A stretch of DNA of 64,000 nucleotides from the NCBI GenBank assembly GCA_007695115.1, contig REEK01000112.1, positions 36,895 to 100,894 on the forward strand. Reading direction: 5' to 3'. The position numbers and the translations under genes are program-made. This document shows positions 8,017-16,137 of this stretch, piece after piece (position 1 is the stretch's first letter; every line of letters starts with the position of its first letter). The stretch is from Sphaerobacteraceae bacterium (GTDB lineage Bacteria; Chloroflexota; Chloroflexia; Thermomicrobiales; Thermomicrobiaceae). The notes under the pieces were generated by a model, which made no database searches, was not told the DNA's origin, and saw nothing but the letters and a program-made list of their open reading frames with translations.

Positions 8017-9174
8017 CTAATCGACCGCCTGAGCGGACATATCGAGCGGCAAGAGATTGATCCACGTCTTGCCTTCGGCCAGCGAGATCTCTTCTCCAGA
8101 TGACTGATCATAAAAACGGAATGGATCCGACTGTTCATCGCGCCGCCACTCGACTTCGTAGCGTTCGCCATTGCGCAGAACCCAGGCATTCCCACTGCCG
8201 TACAGATCGACGTCATTGGAGACCTCTCCGCGCGTGTTTGGAGCGATATCGCCCACGAAGAACGGCGCCCAGATCACTACCACGTTACGGGGTGAGACGA
8301 TCTCATCCGTCACCGCGTCACGAGCCTCGACTCCGCCAACGATTCGATCATACGAATCGGTCTCTTCATTGAAGCGGAACTCCACTGAACCCGAGGCGAA
8401 GGGAATATCAACTCCTGCACCCGCGACACCGCCGTCCGGAGTATCACCGAACGTGAACGGTGTATTCTCGGCCAGTCGATTCCAACCCTGGCTGTCCGCA
8501 ACTTCGCGGAGCGCCGGGATCGAGGTGAACAGGTTGTGCGGGGCAGAGCGGCTGTTGTCCCGCCAGGCTGCCGAGCTGGCGTTCCCTTCAAGAACCAGCA
8601 GCGGCAAGCCTCGCTGCCAGAGCCGGTCCTGAACCCCGATCGACGCCCCGGAATAGGCAAGTGCGGCGTCGTGCATCGGAGCAACATCCACATCCATCAA
8701 CCGGGCACTACGAGCCGGCCCAACGACCTCGGGTGCAGAGGTCTGATACAGCGCCAGGAATCGTGTAATTCCGGCTTCGGTCGGAGACTCGTAGATGAGG
8801 TCCGCCTCGACCAGTCCAGTGTGCGGTCGGGCCTGTGGAGAGTTGTCGATCCGCACCGCAATCGGTCGGAGCGGTGGTTCGTCTACTGGTTCACCGGTCA
8901 GCGTCGAACGATGCTCGGACTCCGGTGTTGGTTCAGGCGTTGGCTCAACCGTCGCGGTTGGCTCCGGCGTGGGCTCGGGCGTAGCGGTCGCGGTCGCTGT
9001 GGCGGTCGGCTCAGGGGATGGTGTCGGTTCCGGTGTCGCCGTTGGTTCAGGCGTCAACGTCACAACCGCAGTTGGCGTGGGTTCGATTTCAACGTCGTCG
9101 TCATCGTTGCTCGAACAGGCAACGACAGTGATCGTCAGCGCGAACGAGATAATTGCGAGGACCAGGATTCGCAC
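8017..9174 (-). CDS. DUF3048 (YerB-like) lipoprotein
   Basis: Product of 385 aa. A short lipoprotein signal ends in TVVAC with the lipidated cysteine at residue 20. A linker rich in PEPT/TAT repeats (about residues 25-100) spans the wall or periplasm. The folded part begins near GEPVDEPPLRPIAVRIDN and continues through HTGLVEADLIYE, the hallmark of the DUF3048 family. The family's function is unknown. Bacillus YerB is a lipoprotein. The GTG at 9174 is chosen because GGAGG lies 9 bases upstream and the signal is then compact. ATG at 9198 is the alternative. The linker is repetitive, so its length may vary between strains. Confidence 0.86.
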   Translation of the reverse strand: MRILVLAIISFALTITVVACSSNDDDDVEIEPTPTAVVTLTPEPTATPEPTPSPEPTATATATATPEPTPEPTATVEPTPEPTPESEHRSTLTGEPVDEPPLRPIAVRIDNSPQARPHTGLVEADLIYESPTEAGITRFLALYQTSAPEVVGPARSARLMDVDVAPMHDAALAYSGASIGVQDRLWQRGLPLLVLEGNASSAAWRDNSRSAPHNLFTSIPALREVADSQGWNRLAENTPFTFGDTPDGGVAGAGVDIPFASGSVEFRFNEETDSYDRIVGGVEARDAVTDEIVSPRNVVVIWAPFFVGDIAPNTRGEVSNDVDLYGSGNAWVLRNGERYEVEWRRDEQSDPFRFYDQSSGEEISLAEGKTWINLLPLDMSAQAVD

Positions 9175-9340
9175 GGGGAAGTTCCTCCAGCCAGCCATCC
9201 AGATCGGAAGGCAAGGCGGTGTGAATGAGTACGGGATGTTCGCTCGTCGGGGAGATCGTTTCGCCGCTCCGTGTCCATCAATGACGAACAACCGGGATTC
9301 TAACGCGTCACGGCATGTTCGGCCACGTTCAGGGAGCGGA

Positions 9341-11365
9341 TTAATTAAGAAGCATAATGAGTGCGAGCCACGTTACGAGGTGAACAAGCAATGTAGAACT
9401 GACCAGCAATCGGGCCGCAAAACGGTCGAACTGGGCGATACTCCAGGCCAGTCCAACATTGGCGATCAGTACCAACCCGGCAATCACCGGAAGAATCCAG
9501 ATTTCCCGCGGCTCGCCGATCCGGCCGGGAAGTCCATCAACGTTCCAGTGCAACGTCAGTGAGGGCGGGATATCGTCGTACTGAATCATGATATAGCCAA
9601 CCATCGCGACCGTGGTCAGCACCCCGATGCCCGCAACAGCCAGAGAAAATCGATCCCGATGCAACATCGGACGAAGCGCCGGGCTGGTTGGGTCGGGCTC
9701 CTGACGATAGACCCGGGTCAACGGTTGCAACACCTCCCGTCGCGGCCTGCCAGACGGAGCCAGCACTGGTTCCGGAGCCGTAAACGGGATAGGTGATCGG
9801 AGTCCTGATCGAACTGGCTCCTGCTCCGGCACATAGGGAATCTCTTCTTCAGACTCCGACGGCGGATCCGGAAACCAGACTTCATACGGGGCGGTCGGTG
9901 CCTCGGACGCCGGATCGATCTCGGGTTCCGGCAGTGGCTCCAGTTCCACATGGACCGGAATGCCGAACGCGGGAGCAACATCCGGGGCAGACGCCCCGAA
10001 TCGCTGGCCACTAGCCGGGTCGTGATCAGCTGGAAACGATGTGCCAAATACCGGCCCCGGTGGAGGTGGTGGTGGTGGTGCCGCTGGCTGCGGTATCGGC
10101 TCGTCCGCAGGCGTCTGCGCATCTGAAGCCGGATCAGGCCGCTCAGGGGCTGCAATCGGCTGATCCGCGGGCGTCTGCGAATCCACCGGCGGCGCTTCGG
10201 ATCGCACCGGTTGCGGAGGCACCGACGAAGGAGGCTCCTCCGGATCCTGATGTCCGAATGACGCGTCCGATGGTGCGGGTGCTGGTGGCGACTCCGGTTC
10301 CGGAGGTCGTCGCTGTTCTCCGGTTTCTGGTGACGAATCCCGGCGCTCGGCGGGCGGGGCAACAGGTGACTCACCCGCCCGTTGCTGATGTCCGAATGAC
10401 GCGTCCGATGGCGCTGGCTCAGGTGGCGACTCCGGTTCCGGAGGTCGTCGCTGTTCTCCGGTTTCTGGTGACGAATCCCGGCGCTCGGCGGGCGGTCCAG
10501 CCGGGGCAGCAGGTGGCTCCCCGGACGATTGTTGATATCCGAATGACGGTTCCGATGGAGCGGAAGACGATGGCGCAGGTGGTGATGCTGTTGGCGACTC
10601 CGGTTCCGGAGGCCGGCGCTGTTCTCGGGCTTCCTGTGCTGAAACCATGCGCTCGACGGGCGGGGCAGCCGGTGCGACAGGGGGCGCCGGCGGTAGCTCT
10701 AACGGGGCATTCTGCTCCTGAGAAGGTTGCGGTTGCGGTAGTTGCTGGCGTGGCTGCTCCTGATCCCGGTATCGCTGCGGCGGCTGTTCAGGCTGTGGAG
10801 GCGATTCAGCGTCGGGCGCCGCTTCATGAAACATACGATGCCAGCGGATTAGTTCCTCAGTGAAGAGTAATGGGCGCTCGGGTGAAATCGCGAAGATCTC
10901 TCCATCGGATCGAACGACCAGCAACTGACGGCGCGGTGGAAGTGTTGCCGCAACCTGGATGTCGCCGACATCTGTCTTGCGTGTCCCGACATAGTATCCG
11001 GGCCAGAAAAGCTGCCAGCCCATGTCCTGTTCACCGAGAACGTCGGCCGCGGACTCGACCGCTTCGATCTCATCGTAGGGGATCTTCTCGCGCCAGAGAC
11101 CCCAGGCCATCGTCAGACCTTGAGAATCCAGCGTATAGCTGAACAGGATGTAACTGACTAACAGGTAAAGAAAGATGAGGCTGAAGAAAGCGGAGACGCC
11201 AAGAAGGACAGCGAGAACGGTCTGACTGATCTCGATCTGAACAATGTCCAGGATCGCCAGCGTTGATCCAGTGGCAACCAGCAGCGACAGAATCAGAAGG
11301 ACGGCCGCAATCATCCCACCCGGGGAGGCTGCGGCACTCCATCGACTGGAATGATCCTCGAGCAT
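9341..11365 (-). CDS. Membrane protein: PH-like domain, Pro-rich repeats, DUF1648-like C-terminus
   Basis: Product of 674 aa with three zones. Two hydrophobic helices (about 17-40 and 48-72) precede a bacterial PH-like domain (about 75-180, containing YTLDSQGLTMAWGLW and RQLLVVRSDGE). The middle (about 185-530) is disordered and very rich in Pro, Glu, Ala and Ser, with three copies of a roughly 46-residue repeat. The C-terminus (about 575-674) has three helices around LTLHWNVDGLPGRIGEP, the pattern of DUF1648, otherwise found in SdpI-type proteins. The function is unknown. The PH domain would face the cytoplasm at the membrane. GAGG precedes the ATG. Confidence 0.72.
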   Translation of the reverse strand: MLEDHSSRWSAAASPGGMIAAVLLILSLLVATGSTLAILDIVQIEISQTVLAVLLGVSAFFSLIFLYLLVSYILFSYTLDSQGLTMAWGLWREKIPYDEIEAVESAADVLGEQDMGWQLFWPGYYVGTRKTDVGDIQVAATLPPRRQLLVVRSDGEIFAISPERPLLFTEELIRWHRMFHEAAPDAESPPQPEQPPQRYRDQEQPRQQLPQPQPSQEQNAPLELPPAPPVAPAAPPVERMVSAQEAREQRRPPEPESPTASPPAPSSSAPSEPSFGYQQSSGEPPAAPAGPPAERRDSSPETGEQRRPPEPESPPEPAPSDASFGHQQRAGESPVAPPAERRDSSPETGEQRRPPEPESPPAPAPSDASFGHQDPEEPPSSVPPQPVRSEAPPVDSQTPADQPIAAPERPDPASDAQTPADEPIPQPAAPPPPPPPGPVFGTSFPADHDPASGQRFGASAPDVAPAFGIPVHVELEPLPEPEIDPASEAPTAPYEVWFPDPPSESEEEIPYVPEQEPVRSGLRSPIPFTAPEPVLAPSGRPRREVLQPLTRVYRQEPDPTSPALRPMLHRDRFSLAVAGIGVLTTVAMVGYIMIQYDDIPPSLTLHWNVDGLPGRIGEPREIWILPVIAGLVLIANVGLAWSIAQFDRFAARLLVSSTLLVHLVTWLALIMLLN
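10248..10665 (-). repeat. Three tandem ~138-147 bp repeats within a CDS
   Basis: On the plus strand the segment starting TGATGTCCGAATGACGCG occurs at 10248 and again at 10386 (period 138 bases), with near-identical sequence over most of the unit. A third, diverged copy starts near 10533. The units encode the block ERRDSSPETGEQRRPPEPES and its variants. Because the period is a multiple of three, copy-number change would keep the frame. Confidence 0.9.
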
Positions 11366-11489
11366 GTTCCGATCCTCGTCTCAGAAACAACCTGCAGAAC
11401 GCACCTGATCGCACAACTGTGTTATCGACTGGTGAGAAGTGTACGGCATGAGTACGGTTGGTGTCCGTACTCATGCCAGTATTCGACTG

Positions 11490-13037
11490 CTAGTTGTCGT
11501 CCTCGACAGTATCGAAGGGATCATCGCCATCGAACAGGTCGTCCTGTTCATCGGGATCGATCTCTATTTCCTGCTGCATATCGACATCCGGCTGCATCTC
11601 CGGTTGCGGTGGCTGCGGGGCACCGGCCGGCGGCTCGAACTGGCCCGGTGGCGCCTGTTCCGGCGCGTCAGGAACCTCATAGTCAGTTTCGATATCCGCT
11701 TCCGCTCGCTTCTCTTCGAGCCAGTCCGAGAACATCTGGGATCTTCGCTGCTGGAGAAGCTGCAGATCGATCGGGCGATCGTCATCACGATCAGTCAGGA
11801 GAATCACATGCCATCCGAAATCACTCTGGAACGGCTCGCTGATCTCATCGACATCGAGATCGAAGGCCACCTCGTCGAACTCCTCGACCATCACTCCACG
11901 CGGGAACCACCCCAGCTCACCACCATTGGGCGCCGTCTGGGTGTCAGTGCTCTGCTCTTCCGCGACTTCGGCAAAGTCTGCGTCCTCTTCAGTCACCCGC
12001 TCGTAGATGACCTGAGCCGCATCCTGCGTTGCCACCAGAATATGGGACGCCTCAACCTGTTCTTCACGGGTTGCCACGTCCTCGGCCAGATGGTTCTGGA
12101 TCTTCTCTCGGGCGATATCCGGAATCAGGAACATCTCCACGAACTCATCGTGTGAGATCCCTGCCCGGTCGAGCAAAAACTCCTGATGATCTTCCTGATT
12201 CGCCTCTGCCGTCAGGCGGATCTCCGCTTCAGCTGGCGTCGGCTCGGGTTCTGGAGTCGGCTCGATCTCGGCATCATCGAGTTCGGCATCGTCAGCCGAT
12301 TCATCATCCGCAGTGGCGTCGTCAGCTGCGTCCGCGTCGTCAGTGGCGTCCGCATCATCAGTGGCTTCGGAATCGTCGGTTGCCTCGTCATCGGCCTCAG
12401 CCTCGGCTTCAGCTTCTTCCATCGCTTCCTGCTCGGCTTCCATCTCCGCTTCCTGTGCCTCGGCAGTCGCCGTTGCCCAGGCCTCGGCAGTTGGATCAGC
12501 CGATGGACCGAGGTCGTCGTCAGCAATGGACATACCGGTGAAGAATTCGACTACACGGTTGTCGATCTCCTCATCAGTAATCTCCAGACCGAAATCATCG
12601 AGTGCGTCCATAAGAATCTTGTTGTTGATCATTTCATCGACGGTCATCGGATCGATCGATGCGTTCTCGACGTTACGGAACTCTTCATCAGCTTCAGCGG
12701 CCAGTTGCAGGTACTGCTGCCCCTGCTCGCCCTCCATGAACTGTGCGAACTGCTGGTACTGGTTGATCTGGTTCAACAGCTCGTAACGCCGAAAATCCCA
12801 GTAGTCTGATCGGGAAATTGACTCGCCATTGACCGCCGCCACAGACTGTCTCGGCAAGTGGACGTACTGGTAGTAGGCCCCGATCGCGAGAATCAGCACC
12901 AGCACCACCGAGACAACACTGACGGTCAGAAGCATGAGCTGCCGCCGGTAGGCATCCAGCTCCGCCTGGGACAGGCGTTCGTTGTCAGTCTCGCCGGTCG
13001 TAATTCGCCGGTACTCGTTTCGGATGCGTTCCACCAT
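11490..13037 (-). CDS. Membrane-anchored parvulin-type peptidyl-prolyl isomerase (SurA/PrsA-like)
   Basis: Extracytoplasmic protein-folding factor of 515 aa. It has a cytoplasmic N-terminus, one membrane helix (about 33-55), and a SurA-type chaperone region starting AAVNGESISRSDYW. A long acidic low-complexity insertion rich in EAEA and DDA units occupies about 180-275. A parvulin domain (about 330-425) contains EASHILVAT, GGELGWFPRG and FGWHVILLTDR. The C-terminal tail (about 450-515) is Pro- and acid-rich. It follows rpsR after a gap of about 145 bases on the same strand. GAGGACA precedes the ATG. The acidic insertion inside the chaperone domain is unusual for the family. Confidence 0.87.
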   Translation of the reverse strand: MVERIRNEYRRITTGETDNERLSQAELDAYRRQLMLLTVSVVSVVLVLILAIGAYYQYVHLPRQSVAAVNGESISRSDYWDFRRYELLNQINQYQQFAQFMEGEQGQQYLQLAAEADEEFRNVENASIDPMTVDEMINNKILMDALDDFGLEITDEEIDNRVVEFFTGMSIADDDLGPSADPTAEAWATATAEAQEAEMEAEQEAMEEAEAEAEADDEATDDSEATDDADATDDADAADDATADDESADDAELDDAEIEPTPEPEPTPAEAEIRLTAEANQEDHQEFLLDRAGISHDEFVEMFLIPDIAREKIQNHLAEDVATREEQVEASHILVATQDAAQVIYERVTEEDADFAEVAEEQSTDTQTAPNGGELGWFPRGVMVEEFDEVAFDLDVDEISEPFQSDFGWHVILLTDRDDDRPIDLQLLQQRRSQMFSDWLEEKRAEADIETDYEVPDAPEQAPPGQFEPPAGAPQPPQPEMQPDVDMQQEIEIDPDEQDDLFDGDDPFDTVEDDN

Positions 13038-13183
13038 GAGTCAGTGTCCTCGGTTCTCTCTGCCGGCAAATGCAAATCGCGCCCGATGCTGTGAACCGGC
13101 CGGTCCGGCATCGCGCGCGATTGTCTGCACCGTTCAATTCGGGTCGGATGAACTCGCGCAATTGATCAGGATGCGGCCCGGGT

Positions 13184-13498
13184 CTACTGGCTGAACGGAA
13201 TCAGCGCAACGTGACGGGCACGCTTGATTGCTCGGCCCAGCATCCGCTGGTGCTTGGCACAGGTACCGGACTGGCGCCGTGGCTCGATCTTTCCGCGATC
13301 GGAGACATAGCGACGAAGTCGGCCAATATCCTTGTAATCAACAACGCCGATGCCATCAATGCAGAAATGGCACACCTTGCGTCGTGGGAAATAGCGGTTT
13401 CCACCGCCTCCACCGCCGCCGAAACGACGACGCGGCGGTCCACCGCGTTCGCCACCACCACGCGAACCTGAGCCCCTGTTATCTCGTTCTTCTGACAC
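13184..13498 (-). CDS. rpsR: Ribosomal protein bS18
   Basis: Small-subunit protein that pairs with bS6 on the platform. Product of 104 aa. The conserved part starts at RKVCHFC and runs through [18 protein letters not shown] and [18 protein letters not shown]. The N-terminal 45 residues are a Gly/Arg-rich extension ([14 protein letters not shown]), longer than usual. The GTG at 13498 is preceded by GGAGAGG. The frame continues upstream but without a better start. It is the last gene of rpsF-ssb-rpsR. Confidence 0.95.
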   Translation of the reverse strand: MSEERDNRGSGSRGGGERGGPPRRRFGGGGGGGNRYFPRRKVCHFCIDGIGVVDYKDIGRLRRYVSDRGKIEPRRQSGTCAKHQRMLGRAIKRARHVALIPFSQ

Positions 13499-13581
13499 GA
13501 AGCCTGTTCCTCTCCAGATTTGCTCGCAATGCAATCGTGTTCGTCTTCGTCTGGACAACCCTGCGTAGACGGTCTAATCGA

Positions 13582-13995
13582 TTAGAACGGCAGGTCGTCC
13601 AGCTCATCGTCATTACTGTTCTGTCCACCGCGCTGCTGCTGACCTTCGCCCTGCGTATCACCGCGGGGGGTCAGGTTCATGATCTCATTGGCTACAATCT
13701 CAACGCTCTGCCGTTCCTGCCCATCATTTCCGGTGAACCGGTTGATCTGCAGTCGACCCTCAACGTAGACCCTGTTGCCTTTGCTGTAATACTTATCAGC
13801 CATCTCGGCAAGCTGCCCGAAACAAACGATGCGATACCAGTCTGGCGGAACTTCCTCGCCACCTTGCTGGTTTCGCGGTGTTCGGTTTACCGCGACCGTA
13901 AAGTTGGTCACAGCGGTCCCGCTCTGCGAAAATCGCATCTCGGGTTCCTGGCCAATGTTGCCGATAATGTGTGCCCGTGCTCGCCCAGTCGACAT
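13582..13995 (-). CDS. ssb: Single-stranded DNA-binding protein
   Basis: Product of 137 aa with an OB-fold (about 1-105) including GNIGQEPEMRFSQSGTAV and VYVEGRLQINRF. A Gln/Gly-rich linker is followed by the acidic DDLPF tail that recruits replication and repair proteins. AGGGAG precedes the ATG. The classical position between rpsF and rpsR supports this being the housekeeping SSB. Confidence 0.96.
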   Translation of the reverse strand: MSTGRARAHIIGNIGQEPEMRFSQSGTAVTNFTVAVNRTPRNQQGGEEVPPDWYRIVCFGQLAEMADKYYSKGNRVYVEGRLQINRFTGNDGQERQSVEIVANEIMNLTPRGDTQGEGQQQRGGQNSNDDELDDLPF

Positions 13996-14013
13996 TGCAC
14001 GCTCCCTGCTGCG

Positions 14014-14541
14014 CTAAGCCTGTTCCTCGTCGGACCCGTCATCAGCCGGAGCCTCTTCGGTGGGCTCTGCAGCGTCATCCTCAGTACTGACCTCGTCACC
14101 ACTGACGTCGACGTTGTCACCGGTATCGGTGTCGCCTGCTTCGCCGTCGGGCGTCTGATCGTCGGATTCCGCGCCAACAGCCGGTTCATCGGCTTCTGGC
14201 TCCGGATCGTCTTCCAGCGCCTGTGCCTTCTCCTGACGGATCAGAAGGTAGCGCATGACGTTGGTGTTGATCTTGAGGTCTCGCTCGAATGGATCGAGCG
14301 CACCCGGCTGGCTGGACAGTGAATATAGCACGTAAAACGCATCCTGATAATTGTGAATCGGATACGCCAGCCGGCGGCGACCCCACGGGGTCGTCGATTT
14401 CGACCGGATGATCTCGGCACCAGTGGCAGTAATCTGCCCCTCGATGCGTTCCATCTCAGCCTGAAGAGCCTCATCGCCGAGTTCCGGCGAGTAAAGGACC
14501 ATCAATTCATATTCGCGTGGATCAGGGGTATAGGTTGCCAA
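14014..14541 (-). CDS. rpsF: Ribosomal protein bS6 with long acidic tail
   Basis: Product of 175 aa. The bS6 fold occupies about residues 1-100 (YELMVLYSPELGDEAL, TPWGRRRLAYPI, INTNVMRYLLIR). It is followed by about 70 acidic, low-complexity residues (for example DTDTGDNVDVSGDEVSTEDD). Many bS6 proteins have short acidic tails, and this one is long. I chose the TTG at 14541 because AAGGAG lies 6 bases upstream. ATG codons further upstream would add residues lying in the regulatory hairpin. First gene of rpsF-ssb-rpsR, driven by the promoter at 14689-14716. Confidence 0.92.
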   Translation of the reverse strand: MATYTPDPREYELMVLYSPELGDEALQAEMERIEGQITATGAEIIRSKSTTPWGRRRLAYPIHNYQDAFYVLYSLSSQPGALDPFERDLKINTNVMRYLLIRQEKAQALEDDPEPEADEPAVGAESDDQTPDGEAGDTDTGDNVDVSGDEVSTEDDAAEPTEEAPADDGSDEEQA

Positions 14542-14562
14542 ACAGGTCTCCTTCCTTCGGAG

Positions 14563-14617
14563 CCGCATTACGGATATCACCCCGTCCCTGGCATTGTGCG
14601 GGGAGCTCGTAACGCAG
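14563..14617 (-). promoter_or_regulatory. Candidate S6:S18 autoregulatory leader hairpin
   Basis: In the rpsF 5' leader the minus strand forms a 10-bp outer stem (CTGCGTTACG with CGTAATGCGG, arms 14608-14617 and 14563-14572). An asymmetric internal loop follows, then an inner CCCCG/CGGGG stem. A CCG lies at the junction of the internal loop and the outer stem. S6:S18 leader RNAs of many bacteria mimic the ribosomal platform with a CCG-containing bulged hairpin, so position and shape fit. I could not align it to the family model. Confidence 0.55.
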
Positions 14618-14688
14618 AAAGGCATTTTCATGCGATTGTCATGATGCAGCACACGCTACATCGACCCAGAATCACAGGGCCAACGGGG

Positions 14689-14716
14689 ATTATACCAGCG
14701 CCGCTCGATCGTGCAA
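14689..14716 (-). promoter_or_regulatory. Promoter of rpsF-ssb-rpsR
   Basis: Minus strand: TTGCAC (14711-14716), 16-base spacer, TATAAT (14689-14694). The perfect -10 and strong -35 fit a ribosomal protein promoter. The predicted start near 14682 leaves about 140 nt of leader containing the hairpin at 14563-14617. Confidence 0.8.
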
Positions 14717-14839
14717 TTTCCAGCCTGGAGTCAACAACTCGCCAGCCAGATTCCTCACAACCGCCACGTAACTGTCCCTCGGGCGGTGGGAAATGAATAA
14801 CCGGCGCACCTGGGCGAGCACCGATAGCAGAATCGCTAC

Positions 14840-15760
14840 CTATCCAGCATCAGCAAGAATCCCAGTGGGAGCGAGAATGTCCCCGCTATAGTATCGAGCA
14901 TCAGCAGATGCAAGAAACACGAAACTCGGTGCTATCTCGGCTGGCTGTGCAGGGCGCTGCCACAGGGTGTCGGCGCCGAACTGCTCAACAAAATGTTCAT
15001 CTCTCGTAGAAGGAATCAATGGAGTCCACACCGGACCAGGCGAAATCGCATTGACGCGAATTCCCTTCGGCGCAAGCTGAGCGGCAAGTGATTTCGTGAA
15101 GTTGTGGTCTGCAGCCTTAGTCGCTGCATAGTCTAACAGATACGGGTGACCAAGTTCGCCTAGCACGGACCCCACATTGATGATACTGTCGCCTCCTCGC
15201 ATGTTTTTCACCGCTTCTTGGGCGACCAAAATGTAGGCGATAATGTTGGTTTGGAATGTCCGCTCGAGCTGTTCTACGGTGATCTCCGTGATGTCAGTGC
15301 TCTCGATATGGAAGGCAGCGTTGTTGACGAGAATGTTGATGCTGCCCAATTCTTCAACAGTTCGTCTGACGATCGCTTTGCAATGTTCGGGATCACGCAG
15401 GTCGCCATCCATCAGTACGACCTTGCGACCTGCTTCAGTTACCCATCTTGCAGTATCTTCTGCGTCGTCGTGCTCATTATAGTACGATATTGCAACATCG
15501 GCGCCCTCGCGGGCGAAGGCAATGGCCACAGCTCGACCAATACCGCTGTCTCCGCCTGTGATCAACGCTGTTCTTCCCTCAAGCTTGCCGCCGCCTTTGT
15601 ACGATTCCTCCCCGTGATCCGCAGGCGGCTGCATCTCTCGATCGCTCCCTGGCCAATCTTGTACCTGAGGTGGAGGGCCGCCTTTTAGGCGCTCATCAGC
15701 TTGGGGATCTGTAGTCGTGTTCAATCCCTGATGCATGTCCCGGCGATCTTTGCTTTGCAT
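14840..15760 (-). CDS. Short-chain dehydrogenase/reductase (YhdF/GsiB-like stress SDR)
   Basis: NAD(P)-dependent oxidoreductase of 306 aa. A polar N-terminal segment (about 1-58, with PPPQVQDWPGSD) is typical of the stress-associated YhdF/YhxC group. The Rossmann motif ITGGDSGIG lies at 67-75. NNAAF, the catalytic serine region (INVGSVLG) and YAATK follow. The ATG at 15760 is preceded by GGAAGG. The frame extends upstream without support. Sampled lines are about 47-53% GC against roughly 62% for the next gene, which suggests acquisition. Substrate unknown. The long gap on its 5' side holds no other convincing gene. Confidence 0.88.
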   Translation of the reverse strand: MQSKDRRDMHQGLNTTTDPQADERLKGGPPPQVQDWPGSDREMQPPADHGEESYKGGGKLEGRTALITGGDSGIGRAVAIAFAREGADVAISYYNEHDDAEDTARWVTEAGRKVVLMDGDLRDPEHCKAIVRRTVEELGSINILVNNAAFHIESTDITEITVEQLERTFQTNIIAYILVAQEAVKNMRGGDSIINVGSVLGELGHPYLLDYAATKAADHNFTKSLAAQLAPKGIRVNAISPGPVWTPLIPSTRDEHFVEQFGADTLWQRPAQPAEIAPSFVFLASADARYYSGDILAPTGILADAG

Positions 15761-16046
15761 AAGCCCATCAGCCTTCCCATTATCTGATCCACAGTTACAG
15801 CCGTTGAAGGTCAATGTAGTGGGGGCGCAAGAATCACACCATGCTAACGTCGCATAGCCAAAGAGCCAAGTTGATTCATATAGAAAGGTAAGCTCTGATT
15901 CCACCATCTTCGATGAATACGATCTCTATGCTGCATTGCTATTGACCCTCCAACCCATCACGGCGCGCATCATGCCGTGCCTCGGCCACCGCACCGTGCA
16001 GGGTAGGGCCTCGTTTCCCGGCTGTAGCATCATGCCAATGGGTCAA

Positions 16047-16076
16047 TTGACGCGTTTTCCAGACCGCCCGTATAAT
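16047..16076 (+). promoter_or_regulatory. Promoter of peptide-binding lipoprotein gene
   Basis: TTGACG (16047-16052), 18-base spacer, perfect TATAAT (16071-16076). It serves the gene at 16138. In the rest of the gap (15761-16046) I see no gene, terminator or repeat. Confidence 0.75.
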
Positions 16077-16137
16077 GAACATATTGTTTGCGTATTACTT
16101 AACATGAATGCGCTATCGCTCACCCGATCCGGGAGTA

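Noticed and set aside
13228..14322. 364-codon open frame on the plus strand
   Set aside because: It runs antisense through rpsR, ssb and rpsF, all of which are certain.
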